The notes under the pieces are model-generated. The model was not told where the DNA came from and made no database searches. It saw only the letters and a program-made list of their open reading frames with translations. Shown here in pieces: positions 33,922 through 45,245 of a stretch of DNA of 64,000 nt (position 1 is its first letter; every line of letters begins with the position of its first letter). Origin of the DNA: Toxorhynchites rutilus septentrionalis (taxonomy: Eukaryota; Arthropoda; Insecta; Diptera; Culicidae); contig NC_073746.1 of assembly GCF_029784135.1 (NCBI RefSeq), positions 181,165,788 through 181,229,787 of the forward strand. Direction: 5' to 3'. The translations under genes were made by a program, and so were the position numbers.

Positions 33922-34310
33922 TAAATCAGAGGCTCAATTCAGCCGGCGATCACATAACACTCTTCCTAATGCTGAAATTACACACAGAGGTTTTTTTTCG
34001 ATACGAAGGAAAAATGGATGATATCAGAAACGAAACGGTGGAATTTATTCGGTAGAAGAACCGTGCCGTTTTTCATGCCGTCTGGTGAAGAGTGCTTGTT
34101 TTGCATCATACGGACATTTCTAAATCAAAGGCTCAATTCAGCCGGCAAGCACATAACACTCTTCCTAATGCTGATATTAAACACAGAGGTTTTTCTCGAT
34201 ACGAAGGAAAAATGGAAGATAGCAGAAACGAAACGGTGGAATTTATTCGGTAGAAGCACCGTGCCGTTTTTCATGCCGTCTGGTGAAGAGTGCTTGTTTT
34301 GCATCATACG
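33922..34310. repeat. tandem duplication, two units of about 198 bp
   Basis: TAAATCA and GCTCAATTCAGCCGGC recur at 33922 and 34121, and TTTTTCATGCCGTCTGGTGA recurs at the same spacing. The units are roughly 90% alike by eye. A 109-codon frame spans them and contains NLFGRRTVPFFMPSGEECLF twice; the repetition, not selection, explains it. Confidence 0.88.
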
Positions 34311-34593
34311 GACACAACAACAACAGCAATGTTTTATGCTTTGCTAGAAATTAAAATGGTCAGGAGATGCGGAATAATGATGATGGTGAAATAAGATATA
34401 ATCGCATGTGGCCGAGTGTATTTCAACTGCGAAAAAGACCACCGCGATAGTATTCGTGATGAACACTTTGTGCAATGTGTAAATCGCATAAGAAAACAAA
34501 TTGCGACTCGTGGCTGCTTCTTGTTATAATTTCTGTTTGCTGAATCTGAATTGCAGTCCAGCCACCTGGATATAACCAGCAATGTTTCTATAA
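34311..34593. other. No recognised feature
   Basis: A short (CAA)n run near 34314 and otherwise unremarkable AT-rich sequence. Confidence 0.4.
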
Positions 34594-34927
34594 AGACGCG
34601 TCCATATTACGCCAATCGGCCTTGGCCGCCCGGTAAAGTCGACTAAATGTGGACGTACCGCCCGGGCTTGCCGACGTGCCGAAAACCGACTCGAATCAAA
34701 CCGAACCCAACCCGAAACAAGTGGGTCCGGTTCGAGAAAGTCGAACCGAAACAAAACGAAGTAAGTTAGCGTTGACGACATTGTGCTTCGTGTGTTCGTG
34801 ACGGCTTCGTGCATCCGATGGGACTGCGGCTTCGTGCACCCGATGGAGCGTCCACATTACATAACGAACCGAATATGCCGCCTGGAACAGGCCGATCGGC
34901 ATTATTCGGCATAATGTGGACGCGCCT
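34594..34927. mobile_element. MITE of 334 bp with about 20-bp TIRs
   Basis: Ends read AGACGCGTCCATATTACGCC and, inverted, AGGCGCGTCCACATTATGCC. Two internal copies of the same GTCCACATT motif lie near 34647 (inverted) and 34849 (direct), so the element could fold as two nested stems. GC-rich inside. Target duplication unclear. No transposase. Confidence 0.75.
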
Positions 34928-35072
34928 TGCCAATCAACAAATCATCTTTATTCGAGTTTGAAAGAGTTATTTTTACGGCGTATGCTCCTGCTAAAAAAAC
35001 ACTGCAATACTCTAGAAGGCTACAGGCTTTGGGTTGTGGAATTATTGTGCATTGCGGCACCTTTGTGTTTTC

Positions 35073-35128
35073 TTCTTCTTCTTTCTTTGTTTTTAAGAGG
35101 CTTTAAACTTTGCAGTTCATTCGCCTCT
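35073..35128 (-). mobile_element. 56-bp retroposed tail with 14-bp target duplication
   Basis: Minus-strand copy of the insert at 11155: TAGAGGCGAATGAACTGCAA, a complementary GCCTCTTAA, then (AAG)n. Perfect ACCTTTGTGTTTTC flanks it at 35059-35072 and 35129-35142. It sits inside the unrecognised minus-strand frame. Confidence 0.88.
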
Positions 35129-35599
35129 ACCTTTGTGTTTTCGCATTTGGAACCATCTTTGAAGACCATGGTTGAATGCTAAAATCGACTCGACATTGGG
35201 CAATCTTTTTCGGGAGGATCTTCAGCTCCCACGGTTTGATGTTTTATTCTTGGTAGTAGTAGCTTGGACGATACGGATCATTCTGGTATTCCGGTGGGAG
35301 TGTCCGTAGTATTTTTTGCCCAACTCGGCTTACTATCTCAATTCTACATGCCGAATTGGAAGCAACGATAGCTGAACCATCCTGTGCGCTACAGTTGATG
35401 TCGTACTGTTCGGCAAATATTTTTCACGAAATCAGGTTCTATTAGTGCTTCTTCAACCTCGGGACGCAACCATGCTTCATTTTAGTCTAACATGACCACT
35501 TCTTCTCGATATGAATTCGCTGATTCCAATATTTTTACCCCGACGATATTTTTCTTCTTCCCTTTTCCCTTGTTTGAAATGGAGAGAAGTGACACAGTA

Positions 35600-36707
35600 T
35601 AGAGGAGATGTGTCTAAAACGCGCCTGCCGGGCAATTTGACCCGCCTGATTTTCCCGTAAACCAGCAAGAATAGAAATGCAATGGATATAGGCAATCGTG
35701 CTAGTCAATGATATAATCCTACCATGCAAGTTTTACATTTGTAACACGCTTTAAAGAAATAAGAAAAATAATTTTCTTTGGAAGCAATTTTCGATGTAAT
35801 TTTCTACATCATTTCTATAAGGTTTTCGTTGCTTGAAACCGATTCAGAGGCGATAACTGTGGGTCATATTTATTGAGTCGAGTTCCCAGCGAATATCTCA
35901 GATGAAGAAAATGGTATGAAAGGATTCATTTGCTTCTCAATTTGATATTTTCCGCATCAGCTTACTATCGGGCAGTATGGCATACCCTCGATCGGGACAA
36001 TTTGCTCGCTTTCAGCCGTAAACATTCTCACGAGAGAAATAGCTTGTATGTGAGGGATGCCAGATGATTTTTTCAAATATATCTGCATTGCACGAATAAA
36101 TGTCTTCAAATCTAATCATAATGAACAAAAATGAGCAAACCAACACGATATTTCTAAATAATGTTCGGTAAATCACACAAAGAATTGTTTTCATATGCTT
36201 TGAAATGACCTCAGTATGTTTTCACAAAATTAAATGAAGACATTGAGAACATGTCTTCACATCTGGCATCTATATTATGTGCTCAGAGAACTCAGGAAAA
36301 CAAGAGCGCGGACTGGAGAATTAATGCACGAATACTGGGAGAACACGCTCACCGGAGGAACGGTTTCTTCTCTTCGCTGGTGGGCATGAAGGGAATAGAT
36401 TGATGGAATCTCTCATTCATACAAGCTGTTTCTCTGAGCTTTATAGTCTCTGAGAGAAACAACTCATGGGCATATTATACTTCTGCTGGGCCATTTAACA
36501 CCGTATGATTGGAAATTTAGAATTTGGGCGCTTTACAAAATAAAATTCGTAGCACTTCTGTTATTTAGTATCTAAAATACAGAACGATTACAGATGACTG
36601 AGGGTTAACTAATCTACGTACTGCCGTAGTTGTTACCTTAAATTTTAAGAGCACGGTCAATAGAAATCCATTCTCGCTTAGGGGGTGCGTATTGCACACT
36701 TCTCCTA
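35600..36707. mobile_element. 1.1-kb non-coding TIR element, copy A
   Basis: Left end TAGAGGAGATGTGTCTAAAA and right end, inverted, TAGGAGAAGTGTGCAATACG form imperfect TIRs. TA at 35598-35599 and 36708-36709 fits a TA target duplication. Inside there is no transposase. Related copies lie at 50108-51506 and 51507-52624. Family not named. Confidence 0.8.
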
Positions 36708-36980
36708 TACCTTGTTGGAGGTAGTGGCAAGATGGAGTTGACCCATCGTCCGTCATGTTGTGCATGCTTCGGCTTCTTAGTAAAATAAAGTTAGGTGCAA
36801 TATATATTGTGGTTTCATTGTTTGAGGATAACTCATTTCCATATTCACAAACCAAATTTCCAGTGCCATCTGCTCCCAAGTATACACAATAATACCGCGT
36901 TGTATGTAATATTGACACCACACAGAAAGTAGACTCGAAGTGGCAGTGGAGCAACGGAAATAAAAATATGAATTGATTAG

Positions 36981-39590
36981 AAATTCTTTAAATTATTGAT
37001 TCTTTGAAGTTTTGCTAGATAAAATTACATTCCCTCACCACATCGTCGACAGTTCGCCATGCATGCGATATCATAGATGATCAAGACCTTTGTCAGTCGT
37101 TTCATAGTGCACCTTCCATCCGAAATGCAGTCGGATAAGTCCAACAGGATGGAAGATGTCTTGAAAAGGAAGTACCATTTCTGTATGTGCCAATCTTACC
37201 CAAACCTCATGATGGACACGCGTCTGTGCAACACTGTGTGCTCCACATACGGAGTAGGCCTCTACAACCTTAAGACACTAGAGGCCAGGCCAGGTTTCTA
37301 CCGGGGTTCATGTTGAAGCCACTGGTGGGCAATGTCTATAGCTTATGCGACAAACCGACTTCAATGTCCCGTAATCCATGTTCACGCTAATCCAGTTATC
37401 AACAGACAAAATGAGTTAAGGTTAATTTAATAACGTGAACGGGATGAACGACTTTCGAATGAACCAAGGAACAAACACAGAATAAAAAAACCTAGTCTAA
37501 AGCAGTATTAACAATTTTTATATTTGAAGATAAAACAATAAATAATACTAAGTGCCAAAACGACAGGAGCTGGCAGTCACTGTACACGTCAAAGACTGTT
37601 CACGGTTACTTCTTCATAAGTATGTATTTTATTCATTCGTCTACACTAGCCTTGGTTATTCAGTTGTAATATTTTTGTAGATTCAGAAAGCAATCGATAT
37701 ATGACCAATACGCTGCTGCTGTCGTTAATGATTTTTTCCCTCGTGCTGGTGAACTGTTTGCCTGCTCGTGACAGCCTCTTCGCGACAGCCTTCACATGAT
37801 AGCTGACTCGGGTAAATAAAGACGTCGGAGAGAACTAACGAAAAAGGAAAACGAACCGTCCTTCCAGGTCATTACGTTCAGGTCACGATAAAATAAGGAT
37901 AATTCAACGAAGCACCGAATGTTCCAATACAGTGTTATTTCATGCGTCCAATATCTGTCACCAATACACGTCGGGAAGTGTGTCGAACGTCGTGAGTACT
38001 AGTTGTGTGCACATAGAGACAGCAGATTCAATTTAATAACGACTGTCGTGATAAGACTGTACTATTGAGATGCCTGTGCTAGCCCAGTGGAAGCTGAAAG
38101 CGTATCGCAACTTGATGTAGTTCCGAATGAGTTGAAAACAATTGATGAAATGAGAAATAGCTTTCTCGTGTAACATGAAGGCCCCGCAATTAGATGGTAT
38201 CTTCAACATTGAGAGGAAAAATTTGGGACGGGATTCGCAAACTCTGCTTCAACCGCTACCCCGAGTTTAGCTACTTTCCCACAACGTTCAATTTGTCTAA
38301 TGTGCAAGCACCCTACCATCCCGTCTCTAGTTATTGTCCAATCAATAACTCTAGTTATCGTTTAGTCTCTAGTTATCGCAATCGCTTACGAGGGTAGAGT
38401 GATCTGCACGTTCTCATTGAAGCTCTAGATTGGGCTCAACGTTGAACTACGATATTTCTCCACTTGTAAGATAGGCTTCAATTGTTCAACAGTGCTGATG
38501 CATCGGCTCGCCTAAAAGCGGCAACTGGCGCGGAGACTATCTGTACTTGTGACGCATCATGATAAATATTTGAAAAACCGAACCATTCAGCATGGAATTC
38601 AACGATATGCCATTGGCAAACAACGCCTCGAAAACGAAAACTCTCGTCAAAACTTGTGTCCTGCATTAACATTCAAATTTCTTTAGCTAAGTTTGCTGTA
38701 TAACACTAAATAAAACGATTAATAATTTATCGGGGTTCAAAATATCAAGCGAGTTGTATGCAATAATTTTGTAGTTACAAGTCAAAAATGCGTCCATGTC
38801 TAAGATATCACCCTGTATAATTTTTTTAAATATAAATATTAATCTGAATGAATTCGCTCACATCGATACGAATTTTGACAAATTTCAGGAATTCGTCTAA
38901 AAATAGACAAACCAGTGAGCCAGATGAACGAAAATTGCTATTGCAGGAAGAAGTTTATACTTCGCTCGAGTGCCCCGGAAGACCATGAAATAAACAAAAG
39001 TTGATGGGTCTGGGCCTAGAAGCACGGACTGGATCTTGACATAGAACTGTAATTGATATGTGTGAGTATATCCTTTCGAACTTCAAAATCGGCAGCCAGC
39101 TACATTAATTAATTGCGTTTTTACATAACCAAACAACATGCTCGATAGTATGACATCCTGGACCACAATTACATAACATGATAAATATGTGAATTTAGTC
39201 CGAATTGATAGAACTTTGGTGATAATAGACTAAAACTATCTTCCAAGATCATACCTCCATTGATTCTGTCAACTTATAATTGCTTGTTTTTCCGAAAAAT
39301 GGAGAATAACTCGTGATACGCATCGACGCACATTGAGAGCTAACGCCGAATTGTAGGCAAAAAGATTGCTCGTTGCGTCGGGGAGAAAAGCGAGTGGTTA
39401 TTGCAATCGAAAAAAACATACCCATTTTAATCGTTGAATTGTTTGAAATTTTTACTATATTCTCTGTTCGAGTTTCAAGCAAAAAAAAGTTGGATAATTT
39501 TCCAGTCTAATGGTATAAAACACAACATATGTCGCAATAACGATTTTGAGTAATATGCGTTTGAAATCTCCTCATGAATCACTACATTTT
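36981..39590. other. No confident feature
   Basis: A plus frame at 37077-37316 contains a Cys-containing segment (FCMCQSYPNLMMDTRLCNTV) without a family match. Near 38325-38385 TCTAGTTATCG recurs three times. Otherwise nothing identified. Confidence 0.4.
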
Positions 39591-39650
39591 TCGTTGAGTG
39601 ACCCCCATATATAGAAATCAAAGACATAGTCCTATGTCAAAATTGCGCAA
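39591..39650. repeat. terminal fragment of the promoter-bearing repeat
   Basis: CATATATAGAAATCAAAGAC and GTCCTATGTCAAAA match the outer end of the repeat at 14700-15050. About 60 bp only. Confidence 0.5.
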
Positions 39651-39739
39651 GTTGTTTAACATTGAATTGTAGCATGTATCGAGTCGAATAAATGAAATTG
39701 TGCCGTAATGCTTCTGAATTGAAAACAAGGAGCATCCCG

Positions 39740-40345
39740 TAAAGGTGGAAACGTTTGAAAAAGCAGAACAGAAGACACTTTTTCATCCGAAATAAACATA
39801 AACGCGACAGTTTCCTATCGCTTGTGAGCCAAAGCCGAGTGTATTGGGTTCCAAATGAATTGAAACATCGTCATTGAAACAAAAACGTCGAACAGCGTTT
39901 GTTAACAGCTTCTCCTACGAGAAATTCTTGCATCGGATTGTTACTGGAGAGGAAAAGTGGATTCAACATGAAAATCCAAAGCGAAAAAACCGTAAGGTTA
40001 CCGCTGCAATCAACCAACATCGATGTCTAAGCCACACATCCATCCAATTGAAGCTCCTGAAGCAGTGTACCAATATACCATAATACACCAGCGTTGTATG
40101 TTATGATTCATTGAAACCATCGTATGGGTTCGCTAGCAAATACTGCTTTTGCATTTGGGATGAGCATTGAGGGAAAAACGACCCCAATGAGAGCAAAGAC
40201 ATGATAAGGTGATTTTACTGCACGACAACGCTTAGCCACAAGTTGCTAAAGTCCTTAAAACTTACCTGGAAACAACTCCTACCTCACTCGCCATATTCTT
40301 AAGATACTGCCTTTTCTGATAACTATTCGTTCCGATTGATGACAC
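39740..40345 (+). pseudogene. mariner transposase relic
   Basis: Plus-strand frames read YWVPNELKHRH (near 39845), then FLHRIVTGEEKWIQHENPKR in the 69-codon frame at 39874-40083, and VILLHDNA, stop, PQVAKVLKTYLET near 40210-40275. These are the linker, first catalytic block (Asp changed to Glu in GEEKW) and second catalytic block of a mariner. Many frameshifts; the third block is hardly visible and no TIRs were found. Older than the other mariner copies. Confidence 0.75.
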
Positions 40346-40651
40346 ATGATTTCAAAAATCATGCTCAAAATTCAACAAAAATCGGAGATAATGGCAAATG
40401 GTAAATAGGAGCTACGATCTTAAGTCCAGACCATTCCAGAAAACTCAACTCTTCATGGATAAGGGCAATCTCGTTCGACTTCAAAGATGCCGTCTTTATA
40501 GACGAGAAGCTGTTCACCGTAAAACCAGGTGAAAAATCACCGAAATGACAATGTATCAGCAACTGTCCAATGTTACCAAAATTCACAGTCAATCACGTCA
40601 TGAAAAATAATTCGTACCAGCGACACAAACCTCTTGTTTTCGTGAGATGTA

Positions 40652-41947
40652 AAGGGTGTGTCACATTAAATTGCATCACGGAAAAAACGCTGTAAAATTC
40701 GCCCAGTAGACCGATCCTTTTGAAAATTTTAGACAGTAAAATAAAAACTATCAAACAACTTTTAGCATTTTCTTTTTATTCATACTTCGAGCCCAAGCCC
40801 GTATGCTCGCACCTTCCTCTTTACCCCGTCCATAAGGTTCTGTACAACGTCAGGTTGTAGTTTTTTTTGAACAGAAATCCATTTTCTCTTGAGGTCCGCC
40901 TCCGATTTGACAACTTTTGGGTTCTTCCGGAGGGCCTGCTTCATAATCGCCCAATATTTCTCTATTGGGCGAAGCTCCGGCGCGTTGGGCGGGTTCATTT
41001 CCTTTGGCACGAAGGTGACCCCGTTGGCTTCGTACCACTCCAACACGTCCTTTGAATAGTGGCACGAAGCGAGATCCGGCCAGAAGATGGTCGGGCCCTC
41101 GTGCTGCTTCAATAGTGGTAATAAGCGCTTCTGTAGGCACTCCTTAAGGTAAACCTGCCCGTTTACCGTGCCGGTCATCACGAAGGGGGCGCTCCGCTTT
41201 CCGCAAGAGCAGATCGCTTGCCACACCATGTACTTTTTGGCAAACTTGGATAGTTTCTGCTTGCGAATCTCCTCCGGAACGCTGAATTTGTCCTCTGCGG
41301 AGAAGAACAACAGGCCCGGTAGCTGACGAAAGTCCGCTTTGACGTAGGTTTCGTCGTCCATTACCAGGCAATGCGGCTTCGTCAGCATTTCGGTGTACAG
41401 CTTCCGGGTTCGCGTCTTCCCCACCATGTTTTGCCTTTCGTCGCAGTTAGGAGCCTTCTGAACCTTGTATGTACGCAGGCCCTCCCGCTGCTTGGTCCGC
41501 TGGACGAATGAACTTGACAAATTCAGCTTATTGGCGACATCCCGGACCGAACTTCTCGGATCACGTCTAAACTGCTTAACTACGCGCTTGTGATCTTTTT
41601 AACTGACGGAGCATCCATTTTTGCCGTTCTTCATCTTTCGGTCGATGGTTAGGTTCTCGAAGTATCGTTTTAGTACTCTGCTGACCGTGGATTGGACGAT
41701 TCCCAGCATCTTACCGATGTCCCGATATGACAACTCCGGATTCTCGAATTGAGTGCACAGGATTAATTCACGACGCTCTTTTTCGTTCGACGACATTTTT
41801 CAAATTTACGAAAAATTGACAGTGAAGCATGGCCAACGTGATCTATACACTCTTATCTGATTATAAGCGAAAGCTGAAGATATAATTCCTAAAAATTAAA
41901 TTTCTACAGCGTTTTTTCCGTGATGCAATTTGATGTGACACACCCTT
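40652..41947 (-). mobile_element. ITmD37E transposon with near-identical TIRs
   Basis: The 1,296-bp element has TIRs of about 43 bp that differ at one position (AAGGGTGTGTCACATTAAAT at 40652; AAGGGTGTGTCACATCAAAT read inward from 41947). TA flanks it at 40650-40651 and 41948-41949. The near-identity of the TIRs and the nearly open gene point to recent activity. Confidence 0.95.
40780..41796 (-). pseudogene. ITmD37E transposase, one nonsense codon
   Basis: The frame begins at ATG 41796 and ends at 40780, 338 codons, all in one frame. The N-terminus holds HTH helices (LSYRDIGKMLGIVQSTVSRV). Codon 66 is TAA (41599-41601); directly after it the frame reads KDHKRVVKQFRRDPRSSVRD, so a single change inactivates it. 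Catalytic residues: Asp in CLVMDDETYVK near 147, Asp in IFWPDLASCHY near 241, Glu in APELRPIEKYW near 279, with 37 residues between the last two, which defines DD37E. This family was first described in mosquitoes. It performs cut-and-paste transposition at TA. Full-length otherwise. Read-through or a sister copy could still mobilise it. Confidence 0.93.
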
Positions 41948-41949
41948 TA

Positions 41950-42413
41950 GAGCTAATTCCCAGGATAGACGACGACCAAATAACTGGACCCCGGAAGAAC
42001 AGTTGGATCCGGAACGCATCAAACAAAGTAGAAAGGAAGTTTTCGCTCCATACGATCCGGTCCTAAATTTCGCTGTTTGATGCCGACCCATGTTCCGGTT
42101 ACTTCTGTGCAGTAACGAAGATCTTGAATCCGACATCTGCCAGAGAGAAAATCGTGCTTTCGGAGTATTATATGAACGTGTATCAGCTACGATTATCGTC
42201 ATCCAGTTACCCGGTTCTTGGGAACAACAATCTTCCTTGTTAGAAGTGGCGATTAGATGAAGATTTAAATGGTTTTTCCTCCGCCAACGCATCTAAGGAC
42301 AGGAATTTCAAAACTCGAACAGAAACCCATCATGCTTTTAAGGATACGTTAGAGGCCTGAAAGCAAATATTCGGATACCAACGAATGTTGAATTCTCTGG
42401 ACGGAAGGAATTC
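41950..42413. other. No recognised feature
   Basis: The minus-strand 143-codon frame overlapping this stretch runs into the transposon TIR and has no known motif. Nothing else found. Confidence 0.4.
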
Positions 42414-43349
42414 TGATGTAGAATTTTAAATATAAAAGTTAGCGTGAAAAACCGTTTTGTTCATGGTTATCATAATGCAATTTAATTAAACAACAACTGT
42501 GGCAGATATTTATTCTTTAGATAAAACTGTTTTCGACAAAGTTGTTACATATGATAGAGCGCCCAATTTTATGTTATCAAAAATGGATAGAGATAAACAT
42601 AGTTCGACAATGTTGTAGCCCCAATTATTTTAAATTACTTTGTAGAACAGAGCTTTTTTCTATCTTTTAATATAATCGATTTAGCGCTTTTTTCCTGAGT
42701 TGCATTAGGGTGACCATGAAAAAGCGTTTTTTCTTTGCTTTTATATTTCAAATTCTACATCAAAACTGCTTTGATACGACTTTTAGAGCTTATCAAGACC
42801 AACATTTTGCGATGCAGAACTAGTAAATATCTCAATCCTACTCAAAGTTATTGATGGTCTTTTACCCAAAAACTCATGTTTTCAATTTTAATTTTTTTAA
42901 ACACGAAAAATAACATAGTTTTCAAAATCACACATCATATAGAGTGAACTTTTTTTTTCTTTTGATTATAGTCAATAAACTTTGTTTATGTTTGCCCCAG
43001 AAAGAATGACAAGCAATTGCAGAGATCGTATTTTTTTGGGAAAAACCAATAACTTTGAGTGAAGTTGAGATATTGACAAGTTCTGCATCGCAAAACGTTT
43101 GTATTAGTAAGCTCTAAAAGTCTTTCGAAGACAGTTTGTATGCAGAATTTGAAATATAAAAGTTAGGGTATAAAAACGGTTTTCTTCATGGTTACCCTAA
43201 CGCAACTTAGAAAAAAGGTGCTATATCGGTTATTTCAAGAGACAGAAAACAACTTTGTTCTGCAAAGATGTCGCAAATAACTGGGACTACAACATTTTTG
43301 AACTATGTTTACCTCTATCTATAAAGATAAGAAAGTTATATTTCGACGT
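42414..43349. repeat. AT-rich dispersed repeat, second copy
   Basis: Collinear with 12083-12880: GATGTAGAATTTTAAATATA, GTTGTTACATATGATAGAGC, GATGCAGAACTAGTAAATAT, TTATGTTTGCCCCAGAAAGA. Non-coding, termini unclear. Confidence 0.8.
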
Positions 43350-44015
43350 GGGACTACCTCTAACCGGAGTATATGGGGGGGTAAAATGAAAACCTAAACA
43401 CAAAACATGCAGGAAAAAATGAAAGATTCCGAATGCTTATAACTTGAACATTTCTTACTGAATCGGGAAGATGTTTGCATCAATTGACAGGGAATATTTC
43501 TACTCATCTATCGCAATTAATAGAATGTCATTTTTCATTAGATAAACAATTGAATAACTGTAAAATGTTAAGCGTTATCTAACTACCTCGTTTTGATTGG
43601 CCCGATTTACGGTTTCCCCAACCAAGCAGCCTTGGGGAAATCGGCAATGCAAATGCATGAAAGTATGGGGATTTTTGTTCTCGCCAAAATGTGTTCCTTA
43701 ACACAGACTTTAAAACCAAGCAGTGTTGAAGAAATCGGCATCGCGAATACATGAAAGTCGGGGGTATTTTTGTTCCGACTGAAATGTGTTTCCCCAACAC
43801 AGACTTCATAACCAAGGTGTCTGAGGAAATTGCCATTGCAAATTCATGCAGGTCTGGGGTATTTTTGTTTCGACTGAAATGTGTTTACCTAATACAGACT
43901 AAACCAAGGTGTCTGGGAAAACCGGCATTGCAAATAAATTCAAACTGCGAGTACTTTCGAACTCGCTTGTCTTTGTGCAGACTAGAATATGTTTCCTTAA
44001 CATGGTCTTCTAAAC
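43350..44015. repeat. composite repeat with minisatellite, inverted relative to 29.6-30.5 kb
   Basis: 43350-43620 begins GACGTGGGACTACCTCTAAC and matches 30180-30460 inverted. 43615-44015 contains four decayed minisatellite units with GTTCCTTAACACAGACTT and GAAATCGGCATCGCGAAT. A retroposed tail (TTAGAGGCGAATGAACTTTC) follows at about 44045-44100. Confidence 0.8.
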
Positions 44016-44105
44016 TTAGGAACCTGGGAAATTCTTGCAGACATTAGAGGCGAATGAACTTTCAAGTTTAAAGGCTCTATAATATAAAAAGTATAAGTTG
44101 AAGTA

Positions 44106-45039
44106 GGGTAAATGATCTTGGTTTGTCCGATTTGGGGTGTTTTTACGCAACTAGTAAATGCAAATCGATTTTTCTTCATGAAAATCACATTTAATTGATA
44201 CGAGTTTGGGTTTGTTGAAAAGCCCCAAGTCTCTAGTTGCTAATACTATCATAAGGCGTTGAAATTATTTGATTTTTTGTGTTTTTTAACGATTTTCCTC
44301 AACGAGGAATTATGATCATGGTTTGCCCAAAAAATGATCATGGTTTGTCCGGTTTTAGGAATCACCATTTTTGAATGAAAACGTTTGAATTCACAAGTAG
44401 ATATTGCATTTATCATTGCTTGAGTTTACCGTCATCATATTGATCCATTCATAATTTAGACTTTCTTCAGAATATTGCATTTTTTTGGGTATTTTAAAAG
44501 TGTTCACCTCAACACACACAACACAGAGAAACTTAATTTCTGCTATACTCGAAGGACACAATAAACAAACTGCAGCGCGCCAAGCGGTTGCCATAGAAAT
44601 CATGTGGACAAAAGAACATTATTTAATTGGACAACTCATGATCAGAATTGAGTTCAACAAAATGCGTTGATTTACCGGTTTAGCTATGTAAATCTGATAC
44701 AAATGGTGTGCAAGCATGATGTTTACAATATTTGTAAGTGTTATAATCCAGAAAAAGTTCTGGATACGTGCAAAATAATCATCTGGTGATCGATTAAAAG
44801 TTAGCTCGAAAGAGGGGCGTATTGACACCAATAGATGGTGTATTTCATAATCCTTTAAAACATGTGGTTCCGTAAAAAATACTATAAAACTACTGTAAAT
44901 CAGGAAAAAGACAATTTTATCTATATGTTTTGATACATTCGAATACCTGATTTGACAAAGGTGTGCCGAATTAGAGCATTCAAAAAAGTGGACAAACCAT
45001 GATCATATTTTCGACTGGACAAACCAAAATCATTTACCT
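44106..45039. mobile_element. 934-bp TA-flanked TIR element
   Basis: TIR GGGTAAATGATCTTGGTTTG at 44106 pairs with AGGTAAATGATTTTGGTTTG read from 45039. TA lies at 44104-44105 and 45040-45041. The phrase GATCATGGTTTGTCC recurs inside in both orientations. No transposase recognised. Confidence 0.85.
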
Positions 45040-45245
45040 TAGTTGCTTCATGCAAGACGGGGGTACTTTTGCACCCGCATGTTGTTCTGCACTCCCAAAA
45101 GTGTTTTCCTAACACGGATTACAAAAACGGGTACGAACACAACGCTTTGGTTCGTTTATTCAAGATTGCATTGAAGGATATGCCTTCATATCTCCTGCTC
45201 ATTGAATTTTTGGCACTGAGTGCCAGATTCGCGGTTCGAGAAGTA

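Larger units (their letters stand above)
35046..36980 (-). pseudogene. unrecognised minus-strand protein-like frame broken by two insertions
   Basis: On the minus strand a frame runs from about 36980 to 36710 (including YYCVYLGADGTGNLVCEYG). If the TIR element at 35600-36707 and one TA are removed, the same frame continues without a break (QQG, then TVSLLSISNKG, KNIVGVKILESANSYREE) to a stop at 35482. Further coding-like sequence follows in another frame (AEQYDINCSAQDGSAIVASN, RVGQKILRTLPPEYQNDPY), with one stop before NIKPWELKILPKK, and reaches the 56-bp retroposed tail; removing that and one duplication leads to RNAQ and a stop near 35046. I do not recognise the protein; a host pseudogene or another integrated sequence are both possible. 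Only Watson-Crick reading supports it, no homology search. Confidence 0.4.

Noticed and set aside
36012..36194. Conserved small protein in the 1.1-kb TIR element (also seen at 51790-51975)
   Set aside because: The similarity reflects DNA identity between element copies; the frame is short and not bounded by conserved start and stop.
41861..42292. 143-codon minus frame near ITmD37E
   Set aside because: It crosses the element's TIR and boundary, so it is not a pre-existing gene; no recognised motif.
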